Positions 14,147-21,565 are shown, counted from the first letter of the stretch. The stretch: DNA of 64,000 nt from Streptomyces longispororuber (GCF_014656095.1 NZ_BNBT01000003.1:1-64000); one strand, 5' to 3'. The notes: a model not told the origin generated them from the sequence alone. Translations and numbers: made by a program.

Positions 14147-15309
14147 ACACCAATCCGCCGGCACCCGTCATGGACGGCTCCGCACTGCTCGATGAGGTCG
14201 AAGCCTTCCACCGCCGCTTCAACATCTTCCCCCTCGATGCCGCGTACGTCGCCGTGACGCTGTGGGACGCGCACGCGCACCTGCTCGACTGCTTCGACTC
14301 CACACCGCGGCTCGCGTTCCTGTCGCCGGAGCCGGGTTCGGGTAAGTCCCGTGCGCTGGAGATCGTGGAAACCCTCGTGCCGCAACCGATGGTCGCGGTC
14401 AACGCCTCCGCCTCCGCGCTCTTCCGCGCGGTCTCGGGCATGGAGGGACGGCCCACGATCCTGTTCGACGAGATCGACACCGTCTTCGGGCCCAAGGCCG
14501 GAGAGAACGAACAGCTCCGCGGTTTCCTGAACGCCGGTCACCGGCGCTCCGGCGTCATGTGGCGCTGCGTGGGGGACGGCTCCAATCAGCAGGTACAGGA
14601 GTTCCCGTCGTTCTGCGGGGTCGCGGTCGCCGGTCTCGGCTCGCTGCCGGACACGATCCTGACCCGCTCCGTCATCGTGCGCATGCGCCGCCGCGCGCCG
14701 AACGAGCATGTGGAGCCGTTCCGGCAGCGCATCCACGAGAAGGAGGGGCACGCGCTGCGCGACCGGCTCGCCGCGTGGGCGCAGTCCGTCCGCCACGTGG
14801 TCGACGGGGTGTTCCCGGAACTCCCGGAGGGCATCAGCGACCGGCCCGCGGACGTGTGGGAACCCCTCCTGGCCGTTGCCGACGCGGCTGGCGGCGCCTG
14901 GCCGGAGCGGGCCCGCGCCGCCTGCATCGAGCTGGTGAACGCGGCGAAGAGCAGCGACAAGGGCAGCATCGGCATCCGCCTCCTCACGGACCTGCGCGAC
15001 TACGTGTTCAACGGCATCGACCGCCTGCCCACCGTCGCCATCCTCGACAGGCTGCACAGCCTCGAAGAGGCGCCGTGGGCGGACATGAGCGGCAAGCCGC
15101 TCGATGCGCGCGGGCTCTCAAGGATGCTGCGGGAGTACATGACCGCGGACAACACCCCCATCGCGGCCCGCAACATCAAGGCAGGCGGAAGCGTCATGAA
15201 GGGCTACTACGCGAGCGACCTGCACGACGCATGGCAGCGGTACTGCCCACCCCCCGCGGGAAGTGCGCTACTTCCGCTACCTCCGCTACCGGGCACGTCA
15301 GAGCCCTAA
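14143..15309 (+). CDS. DUF3631 AAA-type replication ATPase
   Basis: A 388-residue protein. Walker A is SPEPGSGKS (61-69) and Walker B TILFDEID (105-112). The C-terminal half (about 190-375) is the DUF3631 region of replicative helicase-like proteins on actinobacterial mobile elements. With the primase-polymerase it should open and copy the element in its excised state. ATG 14143 overlaps the previous stop. Its last codons (Leu-Pro-rich, LLPLPPLPG) are themselves built from three copies of the CCGCTAC repeat that continues downstream. Confidence 0.85.
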   Translation: MNTNPPAPVMDGSALLDEVEAFHRRFNIFPLDAAYVAVTLWDAHAHLLDCFDSTPRLAFLSPEPGSGKSRALEIVETLVPQPMVAVNASASALFRAVSGMEGRPTILFDEIDTVFGPKAGENEQLRGFLNAGHRRSGVMWRCVGDGSNQQVQEFPSFCGVAVAGLGSLPDTILTRSVIVRMRRRAPNEHVEPFRQRIHEKEGHALRDRLAAWAQSVRHVVDGVFPELPEGISDRPADVWEPLLAVADAAGGAWPERARAACIELVNAAKSSDKGSIGIRLLTDLRDYVFNGIDRLPTVAILDRLHSLEEAPWADMSGKPLDARGLSRMLREYMTADNTPIAARNIKAGGSVMKGYYASDLHDAWQRYCPPPAGSALLPLPPLPGTSEP

Positions 15310-15479
15310 AAGCGGTAGCGGATCGCCCTTCCGTATCTGCTACCGCGCCGCCCCATCCGCTACCCGTCCCGCGGCCACGAACCCGGGGCGTTAGCGGCTC
15401 CATCCGCTACCCGCACCCCTATCCGCTACCTCGATCATGCCCCTGACCAGGGCGGTAGCGGAGGTAGCGGAAGTAGCGG
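15266..15479. repeat. CCGCTAC repeat array (iteron-like)
   Basis: About twelve copies of CCGCTAC(C) or its complement lie in 214 bases. Clear copies are at 15266-15271, 15274-15280, 15283-15290, 15315-15321, 15357-15364, 15390-15397 (TTAGCGG form), 15404-15411, 15423-15430, 15454-15461, 15463-15470 and 15473-15479, with a partial copy at 15339. Orientation is mixed: forward copies dominate on the left and complements on the right. It fills the 229-base gap between the replication ATPase and the excisionase, a natural place for an origin or a second TraB binding cluster. Confidence 0.65.
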
Positions 15480-15538
15480 ACCTGACAGGGAGGGGGCCCC
15501 GCCCGCCTTCCTGCCTGTCGACTCCAAGAAGAGGAGCC

Positions 15539-15859
15539 ATGAACTCGGGTCAGAAGAATCACGCCCTTCCCCCGACGTACTCACCTGCCCAAATCGCTGA
15601 GGCGCTCGACTGCTCGGAGTGGTGGGTGAAGGAACAGGCGCGCCGCCGTCGTATCCCGTTCATCCGGAGCGGCAGCGGCTACCGCTTCACGAAGAGTCAT
15701 GTGGAGGAAATCTTCCACATTCTTGAGGAGCGGCCCGACCACGTGAACGTCTCGGAGGAACAGGGGACTTTACCTCGGCGACGCTCGCAGGCTCGATCGG
15801 GCGTGCCCGTGGTGCACCTCCGGGCGCGTCGCCCACGGCGCGCGCGAAACGCCGCCTGA
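15539..15859 (+). CDS. Excisionase (Xis), MerR-type helix-turn-helix
   Basis: A 106-residue protein. Residues 12-60 form the excisionase helix-turn-helix (YSPAQIAEALDCSEWWVKEQ, then IPFIRSGSGYRFTKSHVEE). The C-terminal third is basic (RRRSQARSG, RARRPRRARNAA). It assists the integrase in excision. GAGGAG ends 2 bases before ATG 15539. Codon 78 is TTA. It stands directly upstream of the integrase, separated by 72 bases that hold a strong hairpin. Confidence 0.85.
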   Translation: MNSGQKNHALPPTYSPAQIAEALDCSEWWVKEQARRRRIPFIRSGSGYRFTKSHVEEIFHILEERPDHVNVSEEQGTLPRRRSQARSGVPVVHLRARRPRRARNAA

Positions 15860-15873
15860 CAAACGAACAGTTC

Positions 15874-15913
15874 GCAGTGGGTGGGAGTCGGTACGACGAC
15901 TCCCACCCACTGC
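15874..15913. terminator. Perfect hairpin between xis and int
   Basis: Arms GCAGTGGGTGGGAGTCG (15874-15890) and its exact complement (15897-15913) surround the loop GTACGA. It ends 18 bases before the integrase start. It could be an attenuator setting the excisionase to integrase ratio. A core recombination site is less likely but possible. Confidence 0.55.
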
Positions 15914-15931
15914 TTTGCATTGAGAGGGAGC

Positions 15932-17446
15932 ATGGGGTTCGCGGAGAACCGCGGCACGTACTGGCGTGGCCGCTACAAGATATCGCCGGGCAAGTACGGC
16001 ACCGTGGCGGACGAGGATGGCAACACCATCCGTTTCCGAACGAAGCGCGAGGCCAAGCAAGCTGGCGACGCTGAAGAAGCGAAGGTGCGGGGCGGCACAT
16101 GGAAGGACCCGGCGGTTGGACAGATCACCTTTGGTGAGTACGCCTCACGCTGGTACGCGGCCCAGGATCTCGCTGCCTCCACTATGCAGAACTACCGCCG
16201 TCACCTCGAAGAGCATTTACTCCCCGAGTTCGAGGACCGGTCACTCGCGTCTATCCAACGCACGGACGTCGACAAGTGGGAGAAGAAGGAGAAGGCGCTC
16301 TACGCCGTATCGAGCGTGAAGACGTGGCGGGGCACCCTCCACCTGGTGCTCGAAGACGCCGTCGACGACGGGCTCATAGACGCCAACCCCGCCACGAAGC
16401 GTCGCGGCAGGGGAAAGCGCGCTGGGCGTTCGCGTAACCGTGGGCCGGAGAAGGTCGTCACCGATCCGCTCGGCATGCTGCTCTGTGCCGAGCGAGCCTC
16501 CCTCCTCTCCGGGCGTGACGATGAATTCGTGGCCCTTGTCACCAAGGGCTACACGGGCATGCGGTGGGCCGAAATCGTGGGCTTGGAGACCGAGTTCATC
16601 CGCCCCAAGGCTGTACGCGTGGAATGGCAGCTCTACGAACTCGACTCCGGAGTGTTCGAGCACTGCCCGCCCAAGGACGACAGCTACCGCACCATCGACG
16701 CTCCGCCATGGCTCGTTCGTCTGTGGGCCAGCCATATAGCCCGTACGCAGCCGAAGCCCTGCGCCTGCCACGGCAGGACGTACCTGTTCCGAGGACAGGG
16801 TGTGTCCCGCACAGGGGAGACCGGCGCGAAGGTTGTGGACGTGGCGAGACGCGCCGGCGTCTCCACCGGCACTGTGTCCAACGTTCTCAATCGGCCGGAC
16901 GTCGTAGCCGAAGCCACCCGGGCGCGCGTACGGGAGGCCATCGAAGCTCTCGGCTTCACCCGCGGAGGAGGCGCCGTGGACCAGGCCGAGCACTGGCGCC
17001 GGAACGGTTTCGCCACGTGGCTCTTCACCCCAGCCGCTTCCGGCTGGTACCCGAAGAAGGCACCCCAGGAAGCGCGGCCCGTACCTGTACTCGCCCAACC
17101 TTGGCCCGGTGTCCCTGCGCGGGGGAGAGGCGCCCAAGCCCGCGCTGACTCCTGCTGGGTGCCGATCGCGAAGGGGCTCACCCCCCACGGGCTGCGCCAC
17201 ACGCACAAGACGCGCATGGAGGGGTTCCGTACCCCGCCCAAGCTCATGGATGAGCGCATGGGGCACATCGACGGATCGGTACAGGCGCGCTACACCCACA
17301 TCACCCGAGAGATGCGCGAGGAGCTGATGGCGAACCTCACCGTTGAGTGGAAGGCGTCCCTGGACGCCCGGTTGGCCATGTGCCCCACGTCGCCGGTCGC
17401 GGTGCTCAACGACCTGTTGCATCAGCGTCTTGTGGAGCATCGATAG
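15932..17446 (+). CDS. int: Tyrosine integrase with an inserted LacI-type HTH
   Basis: A 504-residue site-specific recombinase. It has an N-terminal arm-binding region (1-60), a SAM-like core-binding domain (64-150), and a catalytic domain with Arg211 (GYTGMRW), His419-x-x-Arg422 (HGLRH), His445 (MGHIDG) and the nucleophile Tyr454 (ARYTHI). Between Arg211 and His419, residues 300-345 are a LacI-type helix-turn-helix (VVDVARRAGVSTGTVSNVLN, then VREAIEALGF) that is foreign to normal integrases. ATG 15932 follows GAGAGGGAG and is preferred over an upstream GTG inside the hairpin. Codon 96 is TTA. The position next to a tRNA-Pro fits pSAM2-like integration. Confidence 0.9.
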   Translation: MGFAENRGTYWRGRYKISPGKYGTVADEDGNTIRFRTKREAKQAGDAEEAKVRGGTWKDPAVGQITFGEYASRWYAAQDLAASTMQNYRRHLEEHLLPEFEDRSLASIQRTDVDKWEKKEKALYAVSSVKTWRGTLHLVLEDAVDDGLIDANPATKRRGRGKRAGRSRNRGPEKVVTDPLGMLLCAERASLLSGRDDEFVALVTKGYTGMRWAEIVGLETEFIRPKAVRVEWQLYELDSGVFEHCPPKDDSYRTIDAPPWLVRLWASHIARTQPKPCACHGRTYLFRGQGVSRTGETGAKVVDVARRAGVSTGTVSNVLNRPDVVAEATRARVREAIEALGFTRGGGAVDQAEHWRRNGFATWLFTPAASGWYPKKAPQEARPVPVLAQPWPGVPARGRGAQARADSCWVPIAKGLTPHGLRHTHKTRMEGFRTPPKLMDERMGHIDGSVQARYTHITREMREELMANLTVEWKASLDARLAMCPTSPVAVLNDLLHQRLVEHR

Positions 17447-17462
17447 GTTGACATGGGTCGTA

Positions 17463-17510
17463 CAGAGTGGGGGGGTACCTACCCGAACGGGTAGGTACCC
17501 CCCCACTCTG
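17463..17510. terminator. 22-bp perfect inverted repeat between convergent genes
   Basis: The left arm begins CAGAGTGGGGGGG and ends TACCTACCC; the loop is GAAC; the right arm is the exact complement. It lies between the integrase stop and the stop of the convergent GHKL gene, so it can serve both as a bidirectional terminator. Confidence 0.75.
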
Positions 17511-17527
17511 GCGTTGTCTGAGGTTCC

Positions 17528-19483
17528 TTACGAGTCGGCGCGACGCCCGAAGAGCCCGCCGCCCTGGGTCAGGATTCGTTGCTCGACGTTGACGAGTCCC
17601 AGCAGCGCGGCGGACAGGGCAGCTGGCTCAAGTAGCTGTCGGACGTCCTCCTCGCCGATGCGAATCGGTTCATCGTTTTCCGTCTTGCCCACGAGAGTTC
17701 CGTTAAGCCGTTGGGCATGCACTACATGTGCGACAGCCTCTTCGCCGTAGACCCGCTGCACCAACTCCTGCACCTTGGTCGGATCGGCCTTCGGCCAGAT
17801 CTGGTCGGCCCAGTGATTGAACTCCTGTACGAAAACAGGGTGAGCGGAGTTGAGGTACACGACGCCCCGGTACACCGTCTGGTCGATGGTGTGCACATCG
17901 TTGGGTACGTACTGCCCCAAGTGCCTGCACTCGTCGGGGTCGAAGCGCTTCCAGATGAACGCAGGGTATCCGCCCCGTACTCGCGAAGGAGACCCCTGCA
18001 TCGAACCGGCCGTCGCAGGTACCAACACGTGCCGAGGCCCCGACGTTCCGCCCGTGCCTCCAGGCCGCCCGGTACCCCCGGCGGGCCGCGGGCCGCGGGA
18101 GCCTGGACTGCCGGCGAACGAGCCAGTCGGATTACCAAGTACCTTGCCGAGAGATGAGCTGAGAACCCGGGATGCCTTGAAGCGAGGGTTCAGCCGGTCG
18201 AGGATCCGTGCAAGGTTCTTGGCCATCGACGGGTCCGTCTGGGTGGTGTCACGAGCCCGGGCGGCCTCCCGCGCCTTGGCCAACTCCTCTGGGAAGTTGT
18301 CAAAGAAGGCGTCCCCCCACTCTTCCCACGGCAACTCCAGGCCGCCCTTGCCGAAAAGCATGTGGCGGGATGCCTGAGTGATCACACCCCACTGGGTGGG
18401 CCGGCTGTCGCTGTAGATCGGCGGGCGGACGATCAGCCAGGTACGTCCCATGATTTCGTCGGTGATGCCGAACAAGCGGTATCGGCTTTTGCTCCGGTCC
18501 GCGTGGTAGGCCTCGCCCTGATAGTCCACAACCACGTTGGGGCGCTGGACGATGTAGTCGGAGGTACCGCCGACGGGGTCCTCCGGCTCCGGAACATAGA
18601 ACCAGTCCACCTCGGTCCCGTGCTCGTCGACGGTGACTGTGCCTGTCACGGCAGCATCAGGGATGTAGTGCCGCAGACCATAGACGCGCCGAGGGCGCCA
18701 CACCATGGCCCTGCCGTCGGGCAGGGCAACAGTCTTGTCTCGGGTATCCCGACGGTCGCTGCTCCGCTTGGCGTACAGGTCGACGACCGTGGTCTCGATC
18801 GGCGTGCCGTCCCTCTTCGGTACTTCGATCAATCGGCTGTTGAGGTACCGAATGAGGTCGTCGACCGTTTCCTTACGGGAGGGCTCCTGATCTCCCATCC
18901 ACGTGTCGCTGTCGGGGCCCGACCCCAGCAGCACCATGATTGTTCCCGTCGTCATCCACGGGGGACGGATGCGACTCCAGTCGCAGCCGTGTTCATCGTC
19001 TATGAACGGCTGCACGACGTCAGTGAGACTGACGAACTCACCGTTCTCGTCCTCGGCGGACCACTCCCTGAGGGCGTAGTTGCCGTCGCCGTCACGGTAG
19101 ATCCACAGCATGGCGCCGTCCGGAGCTTCGGCTGTGTAGCTGATGACGACGACGCCGTACGGGTTCCATGGCAAGACTGATGACTTGAAACCCTGACCGA
19201 AGTTGCCGTCAACACCGATGGGCTTACCGCCGCCGCCGAAGGTCGTGAGGAAGACCTTGAGGTCCTCCGGACGCATCCCGGTGCCGTTGTCCATGATCGT
19301 GCGGCGGAGAACGCCCTGTCGTTCTGCGGCCTGCTCCTCGATCCCGAAATGGATGATCGACGCGCCGCTCTCCTCGGAGTTCTTCCACGCCTCTCGCGCC
19401 CACTGGTAGGGCCCGCCGGCTTCGTACGCCTGGCGGATGAGATGGGGTGTGGCCTCTGTGGGCACATGTACGTACCTGGGCAT
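17528..19483 (-). CDS. GHKL-fold ATPase of unknown function (cargo candidate)
   Basis: A 651-residue protein. The N-terminal 200 residues carry the GHKL ATP-binding motifs: an N-box-like EAWKNSEESGA (31-41, with the key Asn35), DNGTGM (65-70), and GNFGQGFKSS (93-102). The middle part has no familiar transducer domain. A Gly/Pro-rich linker (about 470-510) leads to a C-terminal domain of about 140 residues. ATG 19481-19483 is chosen over the longer frame because GGGGGC lies about 5 bases upstream. The gene faces the integrase and sits between it and the tRNA attachment site. Stand-alone GHKL proteins in such places are often defence proteins; that is inference only. Confidence 0.75.
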   Translation of the reverse strand: MPRYVHVPTEATPHLIRQAYEAGGPYQWAREAWKNSEESGASIIHFGIEEQAAERQGVLRRTIMDNGTGMRPEDLKVFLTTFGGGGKPIGVDGNFGQGFKSSVLPWNPYGVVVISYTAEAPDGAMLWIYRDGDGNYALREWSAEDENGEFVSLTDVVQPFIDDEHGCDWSRIRPPWMTTGTIMVLLGSGPDSDTWMGDQEPSRKETVDDLIRYLNSRLIEVPKRDGTPIETTVVDLYAKRSSDRRDTRDKTVALPDGRAMVWRPRRVYGLRHYIPDAAVTGTVTVDEHGTEVDWFYVPEPEDPVGGTSDYIVQRPNVVVDYQGEAYHADRSKSRYRLFGITDEIMGRTWLIVRPPIYSDSRPTQWGVITQASRHMLFGKGGLELPWEEWGDAFFDNFPEELAKAREAARARDTTQTDPSMAKNLARILDRLNPRFKASRVLSSSLGKVLGNPTGSFAGSPGSRGPRPAGGTGRPGGTGGTSGPRHVLVPATAGSMQGSPSRVRGGYPAFIWKRFDPDECRHLGQYVPNDVHTIDQTVYRGVVYLNSAHPVFVQEFNHWADQIWPKADPTKVQELVQRVYGEEAVAHVVHAQRLNGTLVGKTENDEPIRIGEEDVRQLLEPAALSAALLGLVNVEQRILTQGGGLFGRRADS

Positions 19484-19521
19484 GTCTGCCCCCTTCTCTC
19501 CTAGAACCGCAGCCCTAGAAG

Positions 19522-19551
19522 TCCCGACAAGAGCGGTAGCCCTTGTCGGGA
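19522..19551. promoter_or_regulatory. Inverted repeat upstream of the GHKL gene
   Basis: TCCCGACAAG (19522-19531) and CTTGTCGGGA (19542-19551) are exact complements with a 10-base spacer. The repeat begins 39 bases upstream of the GHKL start codon, a typical operator position. Confidence 0.45.
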
Positions 19552-19698
19552 TCACCCTACTCGTCCCCCTATGGGCGGCGCGACTGAATTAGAGAACGGG
19601 TGAGGGAGAGGTGCTTGGTGACGTCTCGATCGGCGGCCCTGGCAAGGATGTGTTCAAGATCTTCTCCCAGATTTCTCCCGAGAGGCTTCGGAAACCAC

Positions 19699-19735
19699 TC
19701 AGGGGCCCGACCCGCGATGCGGATCAGGCCCCTGA
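19699..19735 (-). terminator. Hairpin downstream of tRNA-Pro
   Basis: Arms TCAGGGGCC (19699-19707) and GGCCCCTGA (19727-19735) are complementary around a 19-base loop. It begins 15 bases past the 3' end of the leftward tRNA gene, so it probably ends its transcript. Confidence 0.6.
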
Positions 19736-19750
19736 TCTGGTACTTCACTG

Positions 19751-19824
19751 TCGGGGTGGCGGGATTTGAACCCACGACCTCTTCGTCCCGAACGAAGCGC
19801 GCTGCCAAGCTGCGCCACACCCCG
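19751..19824 (-). tRNA. tRNA-Pro (anticodon CGG)
   Basis: On the minus strand the sequence folds as a cloverleaf: acceptor CGGGGTG/CACCCCG, D stem GCGC/GCGC with GG in the loop, anticodon stem CTTCG/CGAAG with loop TTCGGGA (anticodon CGG, codon CCG), and T arm GTGGG-TTCAAAT-CCCGC. The CCA end is not encoded. The gene is intact. Its 3' end faces the integrase side, which suits it as the attachment site; pSAM2 is known to use a tRNA-Pro gene. Confidence 0.95.
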
Positions 19825-19933
19825 ATGTCGATGCTCCGCTGCCTGTCAGCTCTGCTGTGCAGGTCGCGGCGACATCGATTACTTTAGCGGACCGGCGGCC
19901 GGAGACGAAATCCGGTTTCCCGGCGGGGCCGGG

Positions 19934-20869
19934 TCAGGTCCACTCGGAGCGCTCCGTGAGGGTCAGGAGTGTGGCCTCGGGCGGGCAGGCGAAGCGCAGC
20001 GGGGTGTAGCGGCTGGCGCCGCAGCCCGCCGAGACGTGCAGGTACGAGGTGTGGCCCCCGGCCTGGTGCGTGGAGAGGCCCTTCACGCGGTCCGTGTCCA
20101 GGTCGCAGTTGGTGACCAGGGCCCCGTAGAAGGGGACGCAGAGCTGGCCGCCGTGGGTGTGGCCGGCCAGGACCAGCGGGTAGCCGTCCGCGGTGAAGGC
20201 GTCCAGGGAGCGGATGTACGGGGCGTGCACGACGCCCAGGGAGAAGTCGGCGGCCTCGTCGGGGCCGCCCGCCACCCGCTCGTACCGGTCCCGCTTGATG
20301 TGCGGGTCGTCCAGGCCCGTGAACGCGATCTCGTAGCCGTCGATCTTGAGGCTGCCCCGGGTGTTCGTGAGGTTCACCCAGCCCGCCGCGTCGAAGCCGT
20401 CGCGCAGGTCCTCCCACGGGTTGTGGATCACGCCCACGGCGGGCGGGTTGCCGTTCAGGCCGTGGCGCCCCTGCACCTTCTCGAGCAGGTACCGGGCCGG
20501 GTTGCGGAGCTTCGGGCCGTAGTAGTCGTTCGAGCCGAAGACGTACACCCCGGGGAAGGCCATGAGCGGCCCCAGCGCGTCCAGGACCTCGGGGACGCCC
20601 TCCGGGTCCGACAGGTTGTCGCCCGTGTTGATCACGAAGTCGGGGCGCAGGCCCGCAAGCGAGCGCAGCCAGCGCTGCTTCCTGCGCTGGCCCGACACCA
20701 TGTGGATGTCCGAGACCTGGAGGACGCGCAGGGGGCGCATCCCCGGCGGCAGCACGGGGACGGTCACTCGCCGGAGGCGGAAGAGGCGGGTCTCGATGCC
20801 CGCCGAGTAGGCGATCCCGGCCGCGGCCGTCGCCGTGATTCCCAGAGGTACTGCGTATCGCGCGCGCAT
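19934..20869 (-). CDS. Metallophosphoesterase, YkuE/YaeI type
   Basis: A 311-residue protein. It has an N-terminal hydrophobic segment (6-25, possible anchor), then the calcineurin-like motifs VSDIHM (53-58), NTGDN (79-83), GSNDYYG in place of GNHD, VVHAP, and AGHTHGGQL. All metal ligands appear present. Relatives hydrolyse phosphodiester or lipid pyrophosphate bonds at the membrane. GGAGGT abuts ATG 20867-20869 and a CACGAT hexamer lies 6 bases upstream of it, so the mRNA may be leaderless. It runs toward the tRNA-Pro. Confidence 0.88.
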   Translation of the reverse strand: MRARYAVPLGITATAAAGIAYSAGIETRLFRLRRVTVPVLPPGMRPLRVLQVSDIHMVSGQRRKQRWLRSLAGLRPDFVINTGDNLSDPEGVPEVLDALGPLMAFPGVYVFGSNDYYGPKLRNPARYLLEKVQGRHGLNGNPPAVGVIHNPWEDLRDGFDAAGWVNLTNTRGSLKIDGYEIAFTGLDDPHIKRDRYERVAGGPDEAADFSLGVVHAPYIRSLDAFTADGYPLVLAGHTHGGQLCVPFYGALVTNCDLDTDRVKGLSTHQAGGHTSYLHVSAGCGASRYTPLRFACPPEATLLTLTERSEWT

Positions 20870-21009
20870 ACCTCCATCGTGTCAGACCCCGTACGCCCTC
20901 CGGACGGCGAGCCCCGGGAGACCAACCCGGTACGAACCCGCGCCCGGCGCCCGGCCCCGGCCCGGAAATGAAGGGGCCAACCGCCCTGCCCACCTGCCAC
21001 AATTGCCGC

Positions 21010-21477
21010 ATGACCACGCTCAAGTCGAAGCTCAAGGACGACCTCAACGCCGCGATCAAGGAGCGCGATGAGCTGCGCTCCTCGACGCTCCGGCTGACCC
21101 TCGCCGCCGTGACGAAGGAGGAGGTCGCCGGCAAGGAGAAGCGCGAGCTCTCCGACGACGAGGTGCAGAAGGTGATCACCCGCGAGGCGAAGAAGCGCCG
21201 CGAGGCGGCCGAGGCCTTCGCGCAGGGCGGCCGCCCCGAGCAGGCCGAGCGCGAGCGCGCCGAGGGCGAGGTCCTCGCCGCGTACCTGCCCAAGCAGCTC
21301 TCCGACGACGAGCTCGAGCAGATCGTCGCCGCCGCCGTCGCGGAGGCGAAGGGCGCGGGCGCGGAGGGCCCCAAGGCCATGGGCCAGGTCATGAAGATCG
21401 TGAACCCGAAGGTGGCCGGTCAGGCGGAAGGCGGCCGCGTCGCCGCCACGGTGAAGCGCCTGCTCGCCGGCGGCTGA
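21010..21477 (+). CDS. GatB/YqeY domain protein
   Basis: A 155-residue helical protein matching YqeY: LKSKLKDDLNAAIKERDELR at the start, and AAYLPKQLSDDELEQIVAAA and GPKAMGQVMKIVNPKVAGQA later. This domain also forms the tail of the GatB amidotransferase subunit and binds tRNA; the stand-alone form has no settled function. No Shine-Dalgarno site precedes ATG 21010, while CACAAT (20998-21003) is 6 bases before it, pointing to a leaderless mRNA. It is divergent from the phosphoesterase and convergent with the PBP gene. Confidence 0.88.
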   Translation: MTTLKSKLKDDLNAAIKERDELRSSTLRLTLAAVTKEEVAGKEKRELSDDEVQKVITREAKKRREAAEAFAQGGRPEQAERERAEGEVLAAYLPKQLSDDELEQIVAAAVAEAKGAGAEGPKAMGQVMKIVNPKVAGQAEGGRVAATVKRLLAGG

Positions 21478-21506
21478 TCCGCGTTCCCTTCCCCGTCCGC
21501 TTCCCT

Positions 21507-21563
21507 TTCCCTCTACTCGTACGAGTTCCCTCTACTCGTACGAGTTCCCTCTACTCGTACGTG
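21507..21563. repeat. Three tandem 19-base repeats
   Basis: TTCCCTCTACTCGTACGAG is repeated three times (21507-21525, 21526-21544, 21545-21563); the last copy ends TG in place of AG. Each unit contains the 10-base palindrome CTCGTACGAG. The array lies between a stop codon and a terminator hairpin. Confidence 0.85.
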
Positions 21564-21565
21564 AA

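Larger units (their letters stand above)
4599..19750. mobile_element. AICE (integrative and conjugative element), limits inferred
   Basis: The module set is that of actinomycete AICEs: GntR regulator, single FtsK/TraB translocase, Spd membrane proteins, primase-polymerase plus DUF3631 replication pair, excisionase and tyrosine integrase. The right end is placed at the 3' end of tRNA-Pro(CGG) at 19751 because the integrase is nearest to that tRNA and the tRNA 3' end faces the element, as in pSAM2. No duplicated tRNA 3' segment was found on the left, so the left arm (199-4440) may also belong, and the element may even begin outside the window. The GHKL gene at 17528 would be cargo. Confidence 0.65.

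Noticed and set aside
15266..15479. CRISPR array
   Set aside because: The units are only 7-8 bases, unevenly spaced and in both orientations, with no spacer of constant length and no cas genes. It is an iteron or recognition-site array.
19569..19820. 83-residue frame across the tRNA-Pro gene
   Set aside because: It runs through the tRNA and its terminator on the same strand, so it is a by-product of those sequences.
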